Notes under the pieces: generated by a model
Seen by the model: the letters and a program-made list of their open reading frames with translations, nothing else
What the model was told of the DNA's origin: nothing
Databases searched by the model: none
Source: Sphingomonas changnyeongensis
GTDB taxonomy: Bacteria; Pseudomonadota; Alphaproteobacteria; Sphingomonadales; Sphingomonadaceae
Assembly: GCF_009913435.1 (NCBI RefSeq)
Contig: NZ_CP047895.1
Span: forward strand, 2,302,501-2,366,500
Reading direction: 5' to 3'
DNA length: 64,000 nt
Program-made: the position numbers and the translations under genes
Part shown: in pieces, positions 52,836 to 62,562 of the stretch
Layout: each line of letters starts with the position of its first letter
Numbering within the stretch: the stretch's first letter is position 1

Positions 52836-54281
52836 TCATGCCGGCTGCCCCTCGAGCAGCGCATCGGCGAGGCGCTCGGCCGTCACCACATGCTCGCCGT
52901 GCCGGCGCGCCGCGCGCTCGGCCGCATCGCGCAGCCGCTTGGCCGCCGAAATGCGGACCAGCACCGGCTGGGCCTCGAGGATTGCGTCAAGCTTGGCCTT
53001 GGCCTCGGCCTCCCAGGCCAGCTCGGCCATGGCACGTGCCGGCGTCGGATCGACGGCATCCATCTGGGTCGACAGCGGCAGGATGTGGAACAGCGCGTCG
53101 AACAGCGCGTTGCACACCTCCTGCACGATATAGGTGCAGCCGGAATAGCCCATGAACGGCGTGCCGATATGGCGGCGGATCACCGCGCCGGGAAAACTGG
53201 CCGGCACATACATGCCGCGCGCGCCGCACTCGGCCATGTACATCCGCTCGTTATAGCTGCCGAACAGGATGAGCGGCGGATTGGCCCTGATCGCCTGGCG
53301 CACCGCCTCGTTATCGGGCTTCACGCCCGCCGTGCGGCCAAAGCTGAACGCGCAGGGCAGCCCCATATCCTCTTCCAGGAAATGGCGGACGCCGCGGGCA
53401 TAGGTTTCGTTGGCGACGATACCGAAACTGGCGGTGCCGAAGAAATCCTGGGTCACCGAGCGCCACAGATCCCAGAGCGGCTTGATCGTCGTGTGCTTTT
53501 CGCGGGCGATGAACGGCTCGGGATCCAGCCCCGTCAGCTCGCCCAGCTTGCGCAGGAATGCGGTGGTCGACTGCAGCCCGATCGGCGCTTGCAGATAGGG
53601 CCGGTCGAGCGCCTCGCACAGCAGCCGCCCGAACTCGCGGTACATGCAGATGTTGACGCTGGCATCGGCGAGGCGGCGGATATCCGCCAGATGGGTGCCG
53701 AGCGGGAACACCATGTTCACCTCGGCCCCGATGCCTTCGACCAGCCGGCGGATTTCGGCGAGGTCGGAGGGCATGTTGAACGTGCCGTACATCGGCCCGA
53801 TGATGTTGACGCGCGGGCGCTCACCCTCTTTCAGGCGCTTGGGCCCGGGCATTTTCTTCGGCCCGAACTGGGTCCACAGCCATGCAAGGGCGCGATCGGC
53901 CGCCTGCCACTGATCCTCGTCGATCGTGCGCGGCAGGAAACGCTGGATGGTCGTGCCCTCGGGCGTCACACCTCCGCCGATCATTTCGGCGATCGAGCCG
54001 GTGACGACGACCGCCGGCAGGTCTGGATCGAGCGTGTCCCAGGCCCGGCGCATCGCGCCCTCGGTGCCGTCGCGGCCCAGCTCCTGCTCCGACAGGCCGG
54101 TGACGGTGATCGGCAGCTCGTGCGGCGGCAGCGCGTCGGTATAGTGAAGGACCGAGGTGACCGGCAGGTTTTCGCACCCGACCGGCCCGTCGATGATCAC
54201 CTGCAGCCCCTTGACCGCAGTGAAGGCATAAACGGCCCCCCAATAGCCGCCCGCCCGGTCATGATCGAGGATCAGCGTCAT
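52836..54281 (-). CDS. bchZ: Chlorophyllide a reductase subunit Z
   Basis: BchZ, with BchX and BchY, reduces ring B of chlorophyllide a. The 481-residue NifK-like protein has [66 protein letters not shown] and [27 protein letters not shown], both conserved, with the Cys ligands. It starts inside the bchY stop (ATGA overlap) and is followed by pufB after 148 bp. Confidence 0.96.
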   Translation of the reverse strand: MTLILDHDRAGGYWGAVYAFTAVKGLQVIIDGPVGCENLPVTSVLHYTDALPPHELPITVTGLSEQELGRDGTEGAMRRAWDTLDPDLPAVVVTGSIAEMIGGGVTPEGTTIQRFLPRTIDEDQWQAADRALAWLWTQFGPKKMPGPKRLKEGERPRVNIIGPMYGTFNMPSDLAEIRRLVEGIGAEVNMVFPLGTHLADIRRLADASVNICMYREFGRLLCEALDRPYLQAPIGLQSTTAFLRKLGELTGLDPEPFIAREKHTTIKPLWDLWRSVTQDFFGTASFGIVANETYARGVRHFLEEDMGLPCAFSFGRTAGVKPDNEAVRQAIRANPPLILFGSYNERMYMAECGARGMYVPASFPGAVIRRHIGTPFMGYSGCTYIVQEVCNALFDALFHILPLSTQMDAVDPTPARAMAELAWEAEAKAKLDAILEAQPVLVRISAAKRLRDAAERAARRHGEHVVTAERLADALLEGQPA

Positions 54282-55849
54282 TGTCCGATCGCCTCCTCTG
54301 ACTTGGCGGCAGCGATGCGCCGCGCGGCATATTTCGCCTTGAAGTCCGGCCGGTCGACCGGGACATCTTCCCACACCCCGGCGGCCGCGCCCTCGCCGAC
54401 GCCGTCGAAGAAATCGCGCATCCGGTCGAACCGCCCCTGATTGGCGAGTGCGGCACCCACCACCATCGCCAGGCTGCCCGCCCCGGCCGGCCCCATCAGC
54501 GGCCGCGCAGAAATGAGATTGGTGAAATACAGCGCCGGCAGCGCCTTGGCCTTCGCATGCTGGACGACCGGGGTGGTGCCGATGGCCAGATCCGGCCGAT
54601 ATTCCTCGACCGCCGCAATGTCCTGCTCGAGGCTCGCCCGGTACTGGACGAAGGTGCCGCGCGCCTCCAGCCATGCCCGGTCGGAGTCCGACCAGGCGGT
54701 GCGGGGACAGGCGGTGCCGACATAGGGCACCTCCGCCCCGCTTTCGACGAGCAGCCGGGCCACAAGCAACTCCGAACCTTCATAGCCCGATACAGTGATC
54801 CGCCCGCGCACCGGCCGTGCGGCCAGCGCGCCGCGAATGGCGGGCAGGAACTGGTTCTGGGCGGCGGCGACCTTGTCGGCGGCGATCCCGCACGCCTCGC
54901 CGATCGCGGCCAGCCAGTCGGCCGTGCCGTCCACGCCAACCGGCGCGGAGCCGATCACCGGCCGGCCCGCGGCCTGAAACTCGCGGATGCTGGCGGTGTA
55001 GAAAGGATGGATCGCGGCGACCGCCGCACAATCGAGCGCGCCATAAAGCTCGCGCCATTCGCGTGTCGGCACGACAGGACCTGCCTGCAGCCCGAGCGGC
55101 GCGAGCATCATGCCGATGCCCACCGGATCGGCCGGGAACATTTCGCCGAGCAGCGTGACCGTCGGCAGATCGGCGCGCTCGCGCGGGGCCTGGACGGGGC
55201 CAGCCTCGGCCTCCTTGCGCGCATAGCTCAGCATCGCGCCGGCCAGCACATCCTTCGCCTCGGCATGGGTGGGCACGCCAAAGCCCGGCACATCAATGCC
55301 GATCACGCGCACGCCGTTGATATCGCGCGGCAGCAGCTGCAGCGGCACGCCGGATGCCGTCGGCACGCACAGATTGGTGACGATGATCGTGTCGTAAAGT
55401 GCCGGATCGGCGAGCTGGAACACCGCGTCGCGGATGTCCTCGAACAGCTTGCCGGTGACAAGCGTTTCGGAGTTGAACGGCACATAGCCGACGGTGCGGC
55501 GCGCGCCGTAGAAATGGGAGGTGAAGGTCAGGCCATAGACGCAGCAGGCCGAGCCCGACAGCACGGTTGCCGTGCGCCGCATCCGCAGCCCGACACGCAG
55601 CGAGCCAAAGGCCGGGCACATGCTCTGCGGCTGGTCATGCGGCCCCGTGGGATAGTCGCGGGCATAGCCGTCGAGCAGCTCCGCCTTGCCGGCGGCCGCC
55701 GCCTGGGCGCGCAGCTTTTCAGCACCCGCATGGCAGCCGGCCGCCTCCACCGGGGCAGACCCGGTTCCTCCGCCAACCGCCGGCGACGGCGCGTCGGGCG
55801 CGGCGTCGATCCGGTCGAGCGTTCGGGTCGAAGGGGCGAGATCGGTCAT
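54278..55849 (-). CDS. bchY: Chlorophyllide a reductase subunit Y
   Basis: BchY is the NifD-like catalytic partner of BchZ. After an Ala/Pro-rich N-terminus the 523-residue protein has [70 protein letters not shown] and [17 protein letters not shown], which hold the cluster Cys. It begins 3 bp after bchX and overlaps bchZ. Confidence 0.96.
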   Translation of the reverse strand: MTDLAPSTRTLDRIDAAPDAPSPAVGGGTGSAPVEAAGCHAGAEKLRAQAAAAGKAELLDGYARDYPTGPHDQPQSMCPAFGSLRVGLRMRRTATVLSGSACCVYGLTFTSHFYGARRTVGYVPFNSETLVTGKLFEDIRDAVFQLADPALYDTIIVTNLCVPTASGVPLQLLPRDINGVRVIGIDVPGFGVPTHAEAKDVLAGAMLSYARKEAEAGPVQAPRERADLPTVTLLGEMFPADPVGIGMMLAPLGLQAGPVVPTREWRELYGALDCAAVAAIHPFYTASIREFQAAGRPVIGSAPVGVDGTADWLAAIGEACGIAADKVAAAQNQFLPAIRGALAARPVRGRITVSGYEGSELLVARLLVESGAEVPYVGTACPRTAWSDSDRAWLEARGTFVQYRASLEQDIAAVEEYRPDLAIGTTPVVQHAKAKALPALYFTNLISARPLMGPAGAGSLAMVVGAALANQGRFDRMRDFFDGVGEGAAAGVWEDVPVDRPDFKAKYAARRIAAAKSEEAIGQ

Positions 55850-55852
55850 CGC

Positions 55853-56836
55853 TCAGACCTCGTCGTAAATGACTTCGAGGGACGGCCGCTCATGATAGGT
55901 GCCGCCGCGCATATCGGCCTGGGTGGCGGGCATCAGCGTCACATTGCCGCCGGTGTCCTCGGGCTTGAACAGGCCGAGCAGCCCGTCCTGGTCGAGCGGG
56001 CGCGGCTGCAGCGGCGGCGCCGTCTGCACATTGGTTGCCAGCTCCTCGAACAGCGAACCCCATTGCCCACCGGGGCGGCCGATGATCTGGTAATTGGCCG
56101 ATTTGCGGCGAATATCCTCATGCGCGGGGATGGCGCACAGCACCGGGATGCCGACCGCATCGGCAAAGGCATGCGCCTCGCCAGTGCCGTCATCCTTGTT
56201 CACGATCATGCCGGCGACGCCGACATTGCCGCCGAGCTTGCGGAAATATTCGACCGCCTTGCAGACATTGTTGGCGACGTAGAGCGACTGGAGATCGTTC
56301 GAGCCGACGACGATCACCTTCTGGCACATGTCGCGCGCGATCGGCAGGCCGAAGCCGCCACAGACCACATCGCCCAGAAAGTCGAGCAGCACATAGTCAA
56401 AGCCCCAGTCGTGGAACCCGAGCTTTTCCAGCGTCTCGAAGCCATGGATGATCCCGCGCCCGCCACAGCCGCGGCCAACCTCGGGCCCGCCCAGTTCCAT
56501 CGCGAACACACCGTCGCGCTGGAAGCAGACATCCTCGATGTTCAGTTCATCGCCGGCGAGCTTCTTGCGCGACGAGGTTTCGATGATCGTCGGCGTGGAC
56601 TTGCCGCCGAACAGCAGCGAGGTCGTGTCGCTCTTCGGGTCGCAACCGATCAGCAGCACGCGCTTGCCCTGCTGGGCGAGCATGTAGGACAGGTTGGCGA
56701 GCGCAAAGCTCTTGCCCGATCCGCCCTTGCCGTAAATCGCGATGATCTGCGTCGTCTTGGTGGCGGCGCCGGTCGGCACCGGGTCGGGATCGACCGCGGC
56801 TTCCGCACGCAGCGCATCCACATCCAGCATCGTCAT
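55853..56836 (-). CDS. bchX: Chlorophyllide a reductase iron protein
   Basis: BchX is the NifH-like ATPase that feeds electrons to BchYZ. The 327-residue protein has the P-loop [35 protein letters not shown], and cluster Cys in GRGCGGRG and [13 protein letters not shown] start it at ATG 56836, which overlaps the bchC stop (ATGA) and follows a GGAGG site by eight bases; ATGs at 56851 and 56830 are alternatives. Confidence 0.96.
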   Translation of the reverse strand: MTMLDVDALRAEAAVDPDPVPTGAATKTTQIIAIYGKGGSGKSFALANLSYMLAQQGKRVLLIGCDPKSDTTSLLFGGKSTPTIIETSSRKKLAGDELNIEDVCFQRDGVFAMELGGPEVGRGCGGRGIIHGFETLEKLGFHDWGFDYVLLDFLGDVVCGGFGLPIARDMCQKVIVVGSNDLQSLYVANNVCKAVEYFRKLGGNVGVAGMIVNKDDGTGEAHAFADAVGIPVLCAIPAHEDIRRKSANYQIIGRPGGQWGSLFEELATNVQTAPPLQPRPLDQDGLLGLFKPEDTGGNVTLMPATQADMRGGTYHERPSLEVIYDEV

Positions 56837-57768
56837 GCCCTTGTCCTCCAATCGATGACCATTTTCAGGCAGCGCGGATCGCCAAATGCGGTCGCATAGG
56901 CCTCCGCAGCCCTGTCCGCAGGGCGGACGTCGGTAACCAGCCCGTCGAGCGACAGGCTGCCATCCTCGATCAATGTGCGCGTTGCAGCGAGGTCGCCGGG
57001 CTGAAACTCGGCGGCGATGCGGATGCGCGCCTCGCGCTGGAACGCCGGCGGAAACGCAAAGGCGACCGGCTGCTGGTAAAAGCCGCCAAGCACCAGCTCG
57101 CCGCCGCGCGCCAGCCTGCCGATCAGCTCGTCGATCAGTCCGTGTGCGCCGCTTACGTCATAAATGGCACGATAGTCGCGCCGGTCGTCATCGGCCGGAT
57201 CTATCACCCGGTAGCCTTCGGCTCCGCCGCGCCGCAGCGGATCGATTTCCCAGACGGTCGGCGCAGGCGCGCCGCGCGCGATCGCGATCCGCGCCAGCAG
57301 CCGGCCAAGCACGCCGTGCCCGACGATCAAATCGGGAGGATCAAAGCCCGGCAGCATGTGATGCGCGGTCGCCGCGAGCGCCATCAGCACCCCGGCCTCA
57401 CCCAGCGCCTCGGGGATCGGGATCGCCCGCGCCGCCGGCACGATCACCCGCGCCGCAGCACCGCCGAACAGCCCGTTTGCGCCCTTGAAGCAGCGCGCGC
57501 CCGGCACGAACACCCATTCACCGATCCGTGCCCGGGCATTGACCCCGGCATCGGTCACGCGCCCGACCGATTCGTAGCCCGGGACAAGCGGATAGCCCAT
57601 GCCGGGAAAGGGCGGCATCCGCCCCGTCCACAGCAGCTTTTCAGTGCCGGTGCTGATGCCGCTCCACGCAATGTCGACCAGAAGATCGTCATCACCGACA
57701 TCGGTGAGCGCAAGCGGCCGCAACGAAAGCCGTTCAGGCGCTTCGATGATGACCGCAAGTGATTCCAT
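56833..57768 (-). CDS. bchC: 3-hydroxyethyl bacteriochlorophyllide a dehydrogenase
   Basis: BchC oxidises the 3-hydroxyethyl group to acetyl, the last ring step before esterification. The 311-residue medium-chain dehydrogenase begins [21 protein letters not shown] and contains [36 protein letters not shown], typical of BchC. The ATG at 57768 has GGAGGGTCGG upstream. It is the first gene of the bchCXYZ-puf series and has two PpsR palindromes just upstream. Confidence 0.94.
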   Translation of the reverse strand: MESLAVIIEAPERLSLRPLALTDVGDDDLLVDIAWSGISTGTEKLLWTGRMPPFPGMGYPLVPGYESVGRVTDAGVNARARIGEWVFVPGARCFKGANGLFGGAAARVIVPAARAIPIPEALGEAGVLMALAATAHHMLPGFDPPDLIVGHGVLGRLLARIAIARGAPAPTVWEIDPLRRGGAEGYRVIDPADDDRRDYRAIYDVSGAHGLIDELIGRLARGGELVLGGFYQQPVAFAFPPAFQREARIRIAAEFQPGDLAATRTLIEDGSLSLDGLVTDVRPADRAAEAYATAFGDPRCLKMVIDWRTRA

Positions 57769-57830
57769 ATCCGACCCTCCCCCGGAGGCCCATTCCATTC
57801 CGTAAGGTCAGGAATGGATACCGGGTCAGA

Positions 57831-57848
57831 TGTATGATGATCTTGACA
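57831..57848. promoter_or_regulatory. PpsR/CrtJ palindrome 1 upstream of bchC
   Basis: TGTATGATGATCTTGACA matches TGT-N12-ACA exactly and differs from the bchG site at 30210 at few positions. It is about 60 bp upstream of the bchC start and 8 bp from palindrome 2. The bchC promoter in Rhodobacter carries the same two-site, 8-bp arrangement. Confidence 0.78.
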
Positions 57849-57856
57849 CTATCTGG

Positions 57857-57874
57857 TGTCAACCTGAATTGACG
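57857..57874. promoter_or_regulatory. PpsR/CrtJ palindrome 2 upstream of bchC
   Basis: TGTCAACCTGAATTGACG has a perfect GTCAA-N6-TTGAC core and lies 8 bp from palindrome 1, abutting the end of crtF at 57875. The shared GTCAACCTGA string with the second bchG site suggests a common origin or strong selection. Confidence 0.7.
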
Positions 57875-58972
57875 TCAGCGGCGGATGACGATCACGCTGG
57901 CAGCAAGGGGAAGCGGGGTCGGCCGAAGGCGGACCGAGGCAAAGCCCGCCGCCCTGGCCATCGCGCGATATTCGGCAAAGCTGCGCGGCCTGCCCGAGCG
58001 CATCGCGGCAAGATAAAAGCCGAAATAGGATGCCCCGACACGCGGTGCGGACCTGACATCCGCGAGCGGCTCGACGATCAGCAGCGTCCCGCCCGGCGGC
58101 AGCGCGGCATGGATGCGCGTGAGCAGGGCTGCGACCGGCGCGTCATCATGGTCGTGCGCGACCCGGACAAGCGTGATCAGATCATGCCCGCCGGGCAGCG
58201 GATCGCAGGTGAAGCTGCCGGGAATCGCCTGGATCGGCAGGCCAAGCCCGGCAAAGCGCGCTGCGGCACGCGCCGCGACCGGGGGCAGATCGAACACCGC
58301 CGCCGACAGGCCGGGAGTCGCGCGGCACACCGCCTCGGCAAAAGCGCCCAGCCCGCCGCCAATGTCGAGCATGTGGCGGTGACGCGCAAAATCATAAGCG
58401 GCGAGCGCCTGTTCGACGACCATCGGCTGGCTTGCCGCCATCAGCGCCGAATAGCTGGCCGTATCCGCCGGCTCCGCCGTGCCGTCATAGCGCCACAGCG
58501 CCGCCAGCCGCCCCGGCCCGCCGCCGCGCAGCATCGCCAGCGGATCGGCGAGATCGGCATAGAGCAGCCGGTGATGGGCGATCATTTCCGCCACGCCCGG
58601 GCTGGTCGACATCGCCGCGCCGCGCGTGCCCAGCGTCCACAGATCGCCCACCCGCTCGGTCAGCGCCAGCGGCTCGCCCGCGCGCAGCAGCACCCGCACC
58701 GCCTCCGGCGTCAGGCCGGCGGCGCGCGCGGCCCCGGCCTCGTCATGCGGCCGTTCGGCCAGCGCGGCGAGCAGCCCCGATTCGATCAGCGCCTGGGTGA
58801 TTTGCGAATAGATGAAGCCCGCCGACAGATCGAACAGGTCGCGGGCATAACGGTGCGCGACCGGGCGCAGCGGGGCGACGCGCGCGGCCCAGCGGCGAAA
58901 GCCGGGGGCGGCGAGCAGCCGGTTGCGCCAGCCCGTCCAGCCGAGCCGCAGCCTGTCGAGACGGTTAGCCAT
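57875..58972 (-). CDS. crtF: Hydroxyneurosporene/demethylspheroidene O-methyltransferase
   Basis: CrtF methylates the tertiary hydroxyl of 1-hydroxy carotenoids made by CrtC, in the spirilloxanthin/spheroidene pathway. The 365-residue protein has the dimerisation region RYARDLFDLSAGFIYSQITQALIESGLLAALAERP, the SAM motif MLDIGGGLGAFAEAV, then LITLVRVAHDHDDAPVAALLTRIHAALPPGGTLLIVEPL with the catalytic His region. It is upstream of bchC on the same strand, with PpsR sites before and after it. Confidence 0.9.
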   Translation of the reverse strand: MANRLDRLRLGWTGWRNRLLAAPGFRRWAARVAPLRPVAHRYARDLFDLSAGFIYSQITQALIESGLLAALAERPHDEAGAARAAGLTPEAVRVLLRAGEPLALTERVGDLWTLGTRGAAMSTSPGVAEMIAHHRLLYADLADPLAMLRGGGPGRLAALWRYDGTAEPADTASYSALMAASQPMVVEQALAAYDFARHRHMLDIGGGLGAFAEAVCRATPGLSAAVFDLPPVAARAAARFAGLGLPIQAIPGSFTCDPLPGGHDLITLVRVAHDHDDAPVAALLTRIHAALPPGGTLLIVEPLADVRSAPRVGASYFGFYLAAMRSGRPRSFAEYRAMARAAGFASVRLRPTPLPLAASVIVIRR

Positions 58973-58991
58973 TGCGGTCGTTCACCCCATC

Positions 58992-59009
58992 TGTCCAGAT
59001 GGTTGGACG
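58992..59009. promoter_or_regulatory. PpsR/CrtJ-like palindrome 1, crtF/crtD promoter
   Basis: TGTCCAGATGGTTGGACG has a TGT-N12-ACG frame with core GTCCA-N6-TGGAC, the same variant as at 32677. It lies 20 bp upstream of the crtF start and within the 83-bp divergent region before crtD. Confidence 0.6.
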
Positions 59010-59016
59010 CATGTTA

Positions 59017-59034
59017 TGTCCAGGTCAACCGACA
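59017..59034. promoter_or_regulatory. PpsR/CrtJ palindrome 2, crtF/crtD promoter
   Basis: TGTCCAGGTCAACCGACA matches TGT-N12-ACA exactly. It is 7 bp from palindrome 1 and 22 bp upstream of the crtD GTG start, so one repressor pair can control both divergent crt genes. Confidence 0.65.
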
Positions 59035-59055
59035 AGCGGGAGGGGCGGTATCGGC

Positions 59056-60648
59056 GTGGCGGCGGGGCATCAGGCGGACGATCAGGGGGTCGTGGTGGTG
59101 GGGGCCGGCATTGGCGGTCTGGTCGCCGCCACGCTGCTCGCCGCGCGCGGCGTCCCGGTCACGCTGATCGAACGCCAGGCGGCACCGGGCGGCAAGGCGC
59201 GCATGGTCGAGGTGCCGGGCACCGGCGGTCCGGTCGCGGTCGATGGCGGGCCGACGGTGTTCACGCTGCGCGACGTGTTCGACGAGGTGTTCGCCGAAGC
59301 CGGGGCCGCGCTCGACGATGAAGTGGCGATCACCAAGGCCGACATCCTTGCCCGCCATGGCTGGAGCGATGGCAGCCGGCTGGACCTGCACGCCGATCCG
59401 GAGGCGAGCGCGGCGGCCATCGCCGATTTTGCCGGGCCGCGCGAGGCCGACGGGTTCCGCGCCTTCATGGCGCAGGCGCGGCACAGCTTTGCAACGCTCG
59501 AGCACAGCTTCATACGCGCGCCGCGCACCAACCCCATCGGCCTGACATGGCGGATCGGGATGATGCGGCTGGGCGCGCTGGCCGCCATCCATCCCTATAC
59601 CCCGCTTGCCCGCATGCTCGGCGGCACGTTCCGCGATCCGCGGCTGGTGCAGCTGTTCGCCCGTTATGCGACCTATTGCGGCTCGTCGCCCTATCGCGCG
59701 CCCGCCACGCTCGCGCTCATTGCCCATGTCGAACAGGCCGGGGTGTGGCTGATCGAGGGCGGCATCCATGCGCTCGCTTTGGCGCTCGCCCGGCTCGCTG
59801 CCCGCCACGGCGCGGTGATCCGCACCGGCGCGACGGTGACCGAGATCGAAACCGGCGGTGGCCGGGTGACGGGCGTCAGGCTCCAGTCCGGCGAACGCAT
59901 CGCCGCCCGTGCGGTGATCGCGGGGGCTGATGTGGCGGCGCTCGCCGCCGGCCGGTTCGGGAGCGGCGTTGCCCGCGCGGTCAGCGCGCCCGCGCCGCAG
60001 CGCCGGTCGCTCTCGGCCTTCACCTTTTTGATGCAGGCAGAGCCCGGGGGTCTGCCGCTCGTCAGGCACAATGTTCTGTTTTCCGACGATTACCGGGCAG
60101 AGTTCAGCGATATCGCGAACGGTCGCCCGCCGCAGGACCCGACCGTCTATGTCTGCGCGCTCGACCGCGCGGCAGCGGACGAGACCAGCGCGCCGGGCGG
60201 GCCGGAGCGCTTCCAGATCATCGTCAATGCCCCCGCCAATGGCGACCGCCATGATTATGGCCAAGAGGAGATCGAGACATGCACCAGGCAGATGCAGGCG
60301 CGGCTGCGGGCATGCGGGCTAACCCTCAGCCCAACCCGTCCCCCGGTCGTGGTGACGCCGACGGATTTCGAGCACCTCTATCCCTCGACGGGTGGAGCCC
60401 TTTATGGACGGGCCTCGCACGGATGGGCGGCGTCCTTCCTCCGCCCCGGCAGCCGGACACGGATCCCTGGGCTTTATTGCGCGGGCGGGAGTGTCCATCC
60501 GGGCGCGGGGGTGCCGATGGCGGCCTTGTCCGGTCGGCTGGCAGCGACGACCGTGCTGGCGGACCTCGCTTCGACCGGGCGGTCGCGCCCGGCGGCTATG
60601 CCTGGTGGTATGTCGACGCCCTCTCGGACGGAGGCGATTTCGGGCTGA
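59056..60648 (+). CDS. crtD: Methoxyneurosporene/hydroxycarotenoid 3,4-desaturase
   Basis: CrtD introduces the C3-C4 double bond in acyclic carotenoids. The flavoprotein has GVVVVGAGIGGLVAATLLAARGVPVTLIERQ near the start, GGPTVFTLRDVFDEVF, ARYATYCGSSPYRAPATLALI and the C-terminal IPGLYCAGGSVHPGAGVPMAALSGRLAATTVLADL, all typical. GTG at 59056 is preferred; GGGAGGGG lies upstream. The assembled frame runs about 27 residues past the normal end and overlaps crtC; no frame has a stop between 60392 and 60646, so the exact 3' end is unclear. Confidence 0.88.
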   Translation: MAAGHQADDQGVVVVGAGIGGLVAATLLAARGVPVTLIERQAAPGGKARMVEVPGTGGPVAVDGGPTVFTLRDVFDEVFAEAGAALDDEVAITKADILARHGWSDGSRLDLHADPEASAAAIADFAGPREADGFRAFMAQARHSFATLEHSFIRAPRTNPIGLTWRIGMMRLGALAAIHPYTPLARMLGGTFRDPRLVQLFARYATYCGSSPYRAPATLALIAHVEQAGVWLIEGGIHALALALARLAARHGAVIRTGATVTEIETGGGRVTGVRLQSGERIAARAVIAGADVAALAAGRFGSGVARAVSAPAPQRRSLSAFTFLMQAEPGGLPLVRHNVLFSDDYRAEFSDIANGRPPQDPTVYVCALDRAAADETSAPGGPERFQIIVNAPANGDRHDYGQEEIETCTRQMQARLRACGLTLSPTRPPVVVTPTDFEHLYPSTGGALYGRASHGWAASFLRPGSRTRIPGLYCAGGSVHPGAGVPMAALSGRLAATTVLADLASTGRSRPAAMPGGMSTPSRTEAISG

Positions 60649-61576
60649 CGATCATCGGCTTTGTCGGCTCGGTCTTCTCGCCTTATTACAAGGCGAGCGG
60701 GCGGGGCGAGCCGATCCGCCACAGCGCGATCAACGTCGCGCTTTACGGCCCGCGCGGCGCGCGCTGGGCGATGACCGAGCGGGGGGCCGCCGCCGTCGCG
60801 CGCGCGCCCGACCTGCTTGCCGTCGGTCCGAGCGCGATGCGCTGGACCGGCGAAGGGCTGGTGATCGACATTGACGAGATCGCCACCCCCTGCCCCGCCG
60901 CGTGCGCGGCCGGGTGCGGCTGCTGCCCGAGTTCATCAACCCGAACAGCTTCACCCTCGATCCCGACGGCCGCCACCACTGGCGCCCGATCGCGCCGCGC
61001 GCGCGGGTGGAAGTGGTGATGGACAGCCCCGGCATCAGCTGGAACGGCCATGCCTATTTCGACTGCAATGACGGATCCGAATCGCTGGAGGACGGCTTTG
61101 TCGACTGGCAATGGTCGCGCGCCCATCTGGGGTCCGATGTCGCCGTGCTCTATGAAGGGGTCAGGGCCGACCGGTCGCGCTTTGCCGCGGCGCTGCGTTT
61201 CGATCATCAGGGCGGCGTCAGCGAGGCCGAACTGCCCCCGGCCGCGCCGCTGCCGCGCACATTGTGGCTGATGAACCGCGAAACCCGCGCCGATCAGGGC
61301 ATCGCACGGGTGCTCCGCACATGGGAGGACACGCCCTTTTATGCGCGCTCGGCGCTGGAGACGACGCTGTTCGGCGAACGCGTCGCCGCCGTCCATGAAA
61401 GCCTGTCACTGACGCGGTTCGTCTCGCCCGCCGTCCAGTGGATGCTGCCCTTCCGCATGCCCCGCCGCCCGGCTGAGCCGGGGGCGGACTGGCCGGCCCG
61501 GGGGAGAGACTCGCGGGCCGAGCCTGTGCCTCGTCAGCCGCGCGACGCGCGCGGTCGGCGCGGATCTCCCGGTTGA
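60564..61576 (+). CDS. crtC: Hydroxyneurosporene synthase (carotenoid 1,2-hydratase), frameshifted as assembled
   Basis: CrtC adds water to the terminal double bond of acyclic carotenoids, making CrtF's substrate. Similarity begins at about 60564 (RFDRAVAPGGYAWWYVDAL, FGLTIIGFVGSVFSPYYKASG, INVALYGPRGARWAMTERG). The frame breaks at the C run 60886-60890; the next frame continues RGRVRLLPEFINPNSFTLDPDGRHHWRPIAPRARVEV to WMLPFRMPRR near 61475. One added C gives TPLPRRVRGRV. The first part has no in-frame start after 60420, and the last ~33 residues before the stop at 61576 look out of frame, so both ends are uncertain. Confidence 0.82.
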
Positions 61577-61658
61577 CCGACCAGAGCTGCCAGAACAGCA
61601 CGCCCAGGATCAGCGGCCCGAACACCGCGAACTCGATCCAGCCATAGCTTTCGTTCAT
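61218..61658 (-). CDS. Small single-helix membrane protein downstream of bchO, 3' end uncertain
   Basis: It begins MNESYGWIEFAVFGPLILGVLFWQLWSVNREIRADRARRA, one membrane helix followed by a charged stretch, and overlaps the bchO stop by ATGA. Only the first ~45 residues look like real protein; the rest is Arg/Pro/Ala-rich and antisense to crtC, whose 3' end it overlaps by about 250 bp. The true stop is probably near 61480-61560 and hidden by an indel. I recognise no function; position suggests a bchIDO-linked assembly protein. Confidence 0.6.
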   Translation of the reverse strand: MNESYGWIEFAVFGPLILGVLFWQLWSVNREIRADRARRAADEAQARPASLSPGPASPPPAQPGGGACGRAASTGRRARRTASVTGFHGRRRRVRRTASSPAPSAHKRACPPMCGAPVRCPDRRGFRGSSATMCAAAARPGAVRPR

Positions 61659-62562
61659 CTGGCCCCATCTGCCTCCGCAGTTTCGGCCAGCGCGGCGCGG
61701 ATCAGCGCCGCGACCCCGGCCGGGTCTTCCTCATGCGCCAGATGGCCAAGCCCGGCGAGCGGCTGGAACGCCGCCCCGGCCTCAGCCGCTGCCGCCCGCC
61801 CCTCGCCAAGCGGCACGGCGGCGTCGCGCGTGCCGTGCAGGATCGTCATCGGCACGCCCAGCCTGGGCAGCGCCGCCGCGACGGGCGCAAGATCCCAATC
61901 GGCCATCAGCCCGATCGCCCCGGCGCAGTGCCCGGGCGATGCGAACAGCCGCCCGTAAAGCGCTGCCCCTCGGCATCGATGCGCGATCCGGTGCTGCGCG
62001 CAAGAAAACTGTCGGTCCGCACGGCAAAACGGGCCAGCCCTGCCGCCAGCCAGGGCATTGCCGGATTGGCGAACATCAGCCGCGCCATGCCCGACATCAG
62101 CCCGGCCGCATCGCCGCCAAAGGGCCTGAGCGCCGGGCACAGGCCGATGACATGGACGGGCGGCGACGGGGCAGCGGCGGGCACCGCGCCGTCCATCACC
62201 ATCCGCACGGCGATCGCAGCGCCCGCACTGTGGCCGATCAGCGCGGCGGGCGCGATTCCCTCTGCCGCGCACAATGCGCCCAGGGCGCGGGCGATCCCCG
62301 GCAGGGCCAGCCCGGTCGGCAGCCGCCCGCGCGTAAAGCCATGGCCCGGCAGGTCGACCGCGACGACCGTAAAGCGATCGGCCAGCAGCGGTGCCAGCCC
62401 GCGCCAGCTGTGCGTCGCCGCCCCGGTGCCGTGGATCAGCAGCAGCACCGGGCCACTTCCCAGCCGCTGGACATGCCAGACCAGCGGGCCATCGGCCACG
62501 AACCGGCTGTGTTCGGCGAGCGGCCAGCCCCGGCCCTCGCGCCGCCAGTCGGGCGCGGTCAT
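61655..62562 (-). CDS. bchO: BchO, alpha/beta hydrolase of the Mg-chelatase operon, frameshifted as assembled
   Basis: BchO is an alpha/beta-hydrolase-fold protein in the bchIDO operon, needed for normal bacteriochlorophyll synthesis in some species. It begins MTAPDWRREGRGWPLAEHSRFV, has LLLIHGTGAATHSW, the nucleophile elbow IGHSAGAA, and after the break MTILHGTRDAAVPLGEG and GLGHLAHEEDP with the catalytic Asp and His. The frame breaks at the run 61966-61969 (GAGGGGCAGC on the coding strand). The span is 908 bp; one added base gives 303 codons. It overlaps bchD by ATGA. Confidence 0.87.

Noticed and set aside
52454..52864. An extended pufB reading of 136 codons
   Set aside because: The added N-terminus overlaps the bchZ end and lacks similarity; the ATG at 52687 gives a normal LH1 beta chain.
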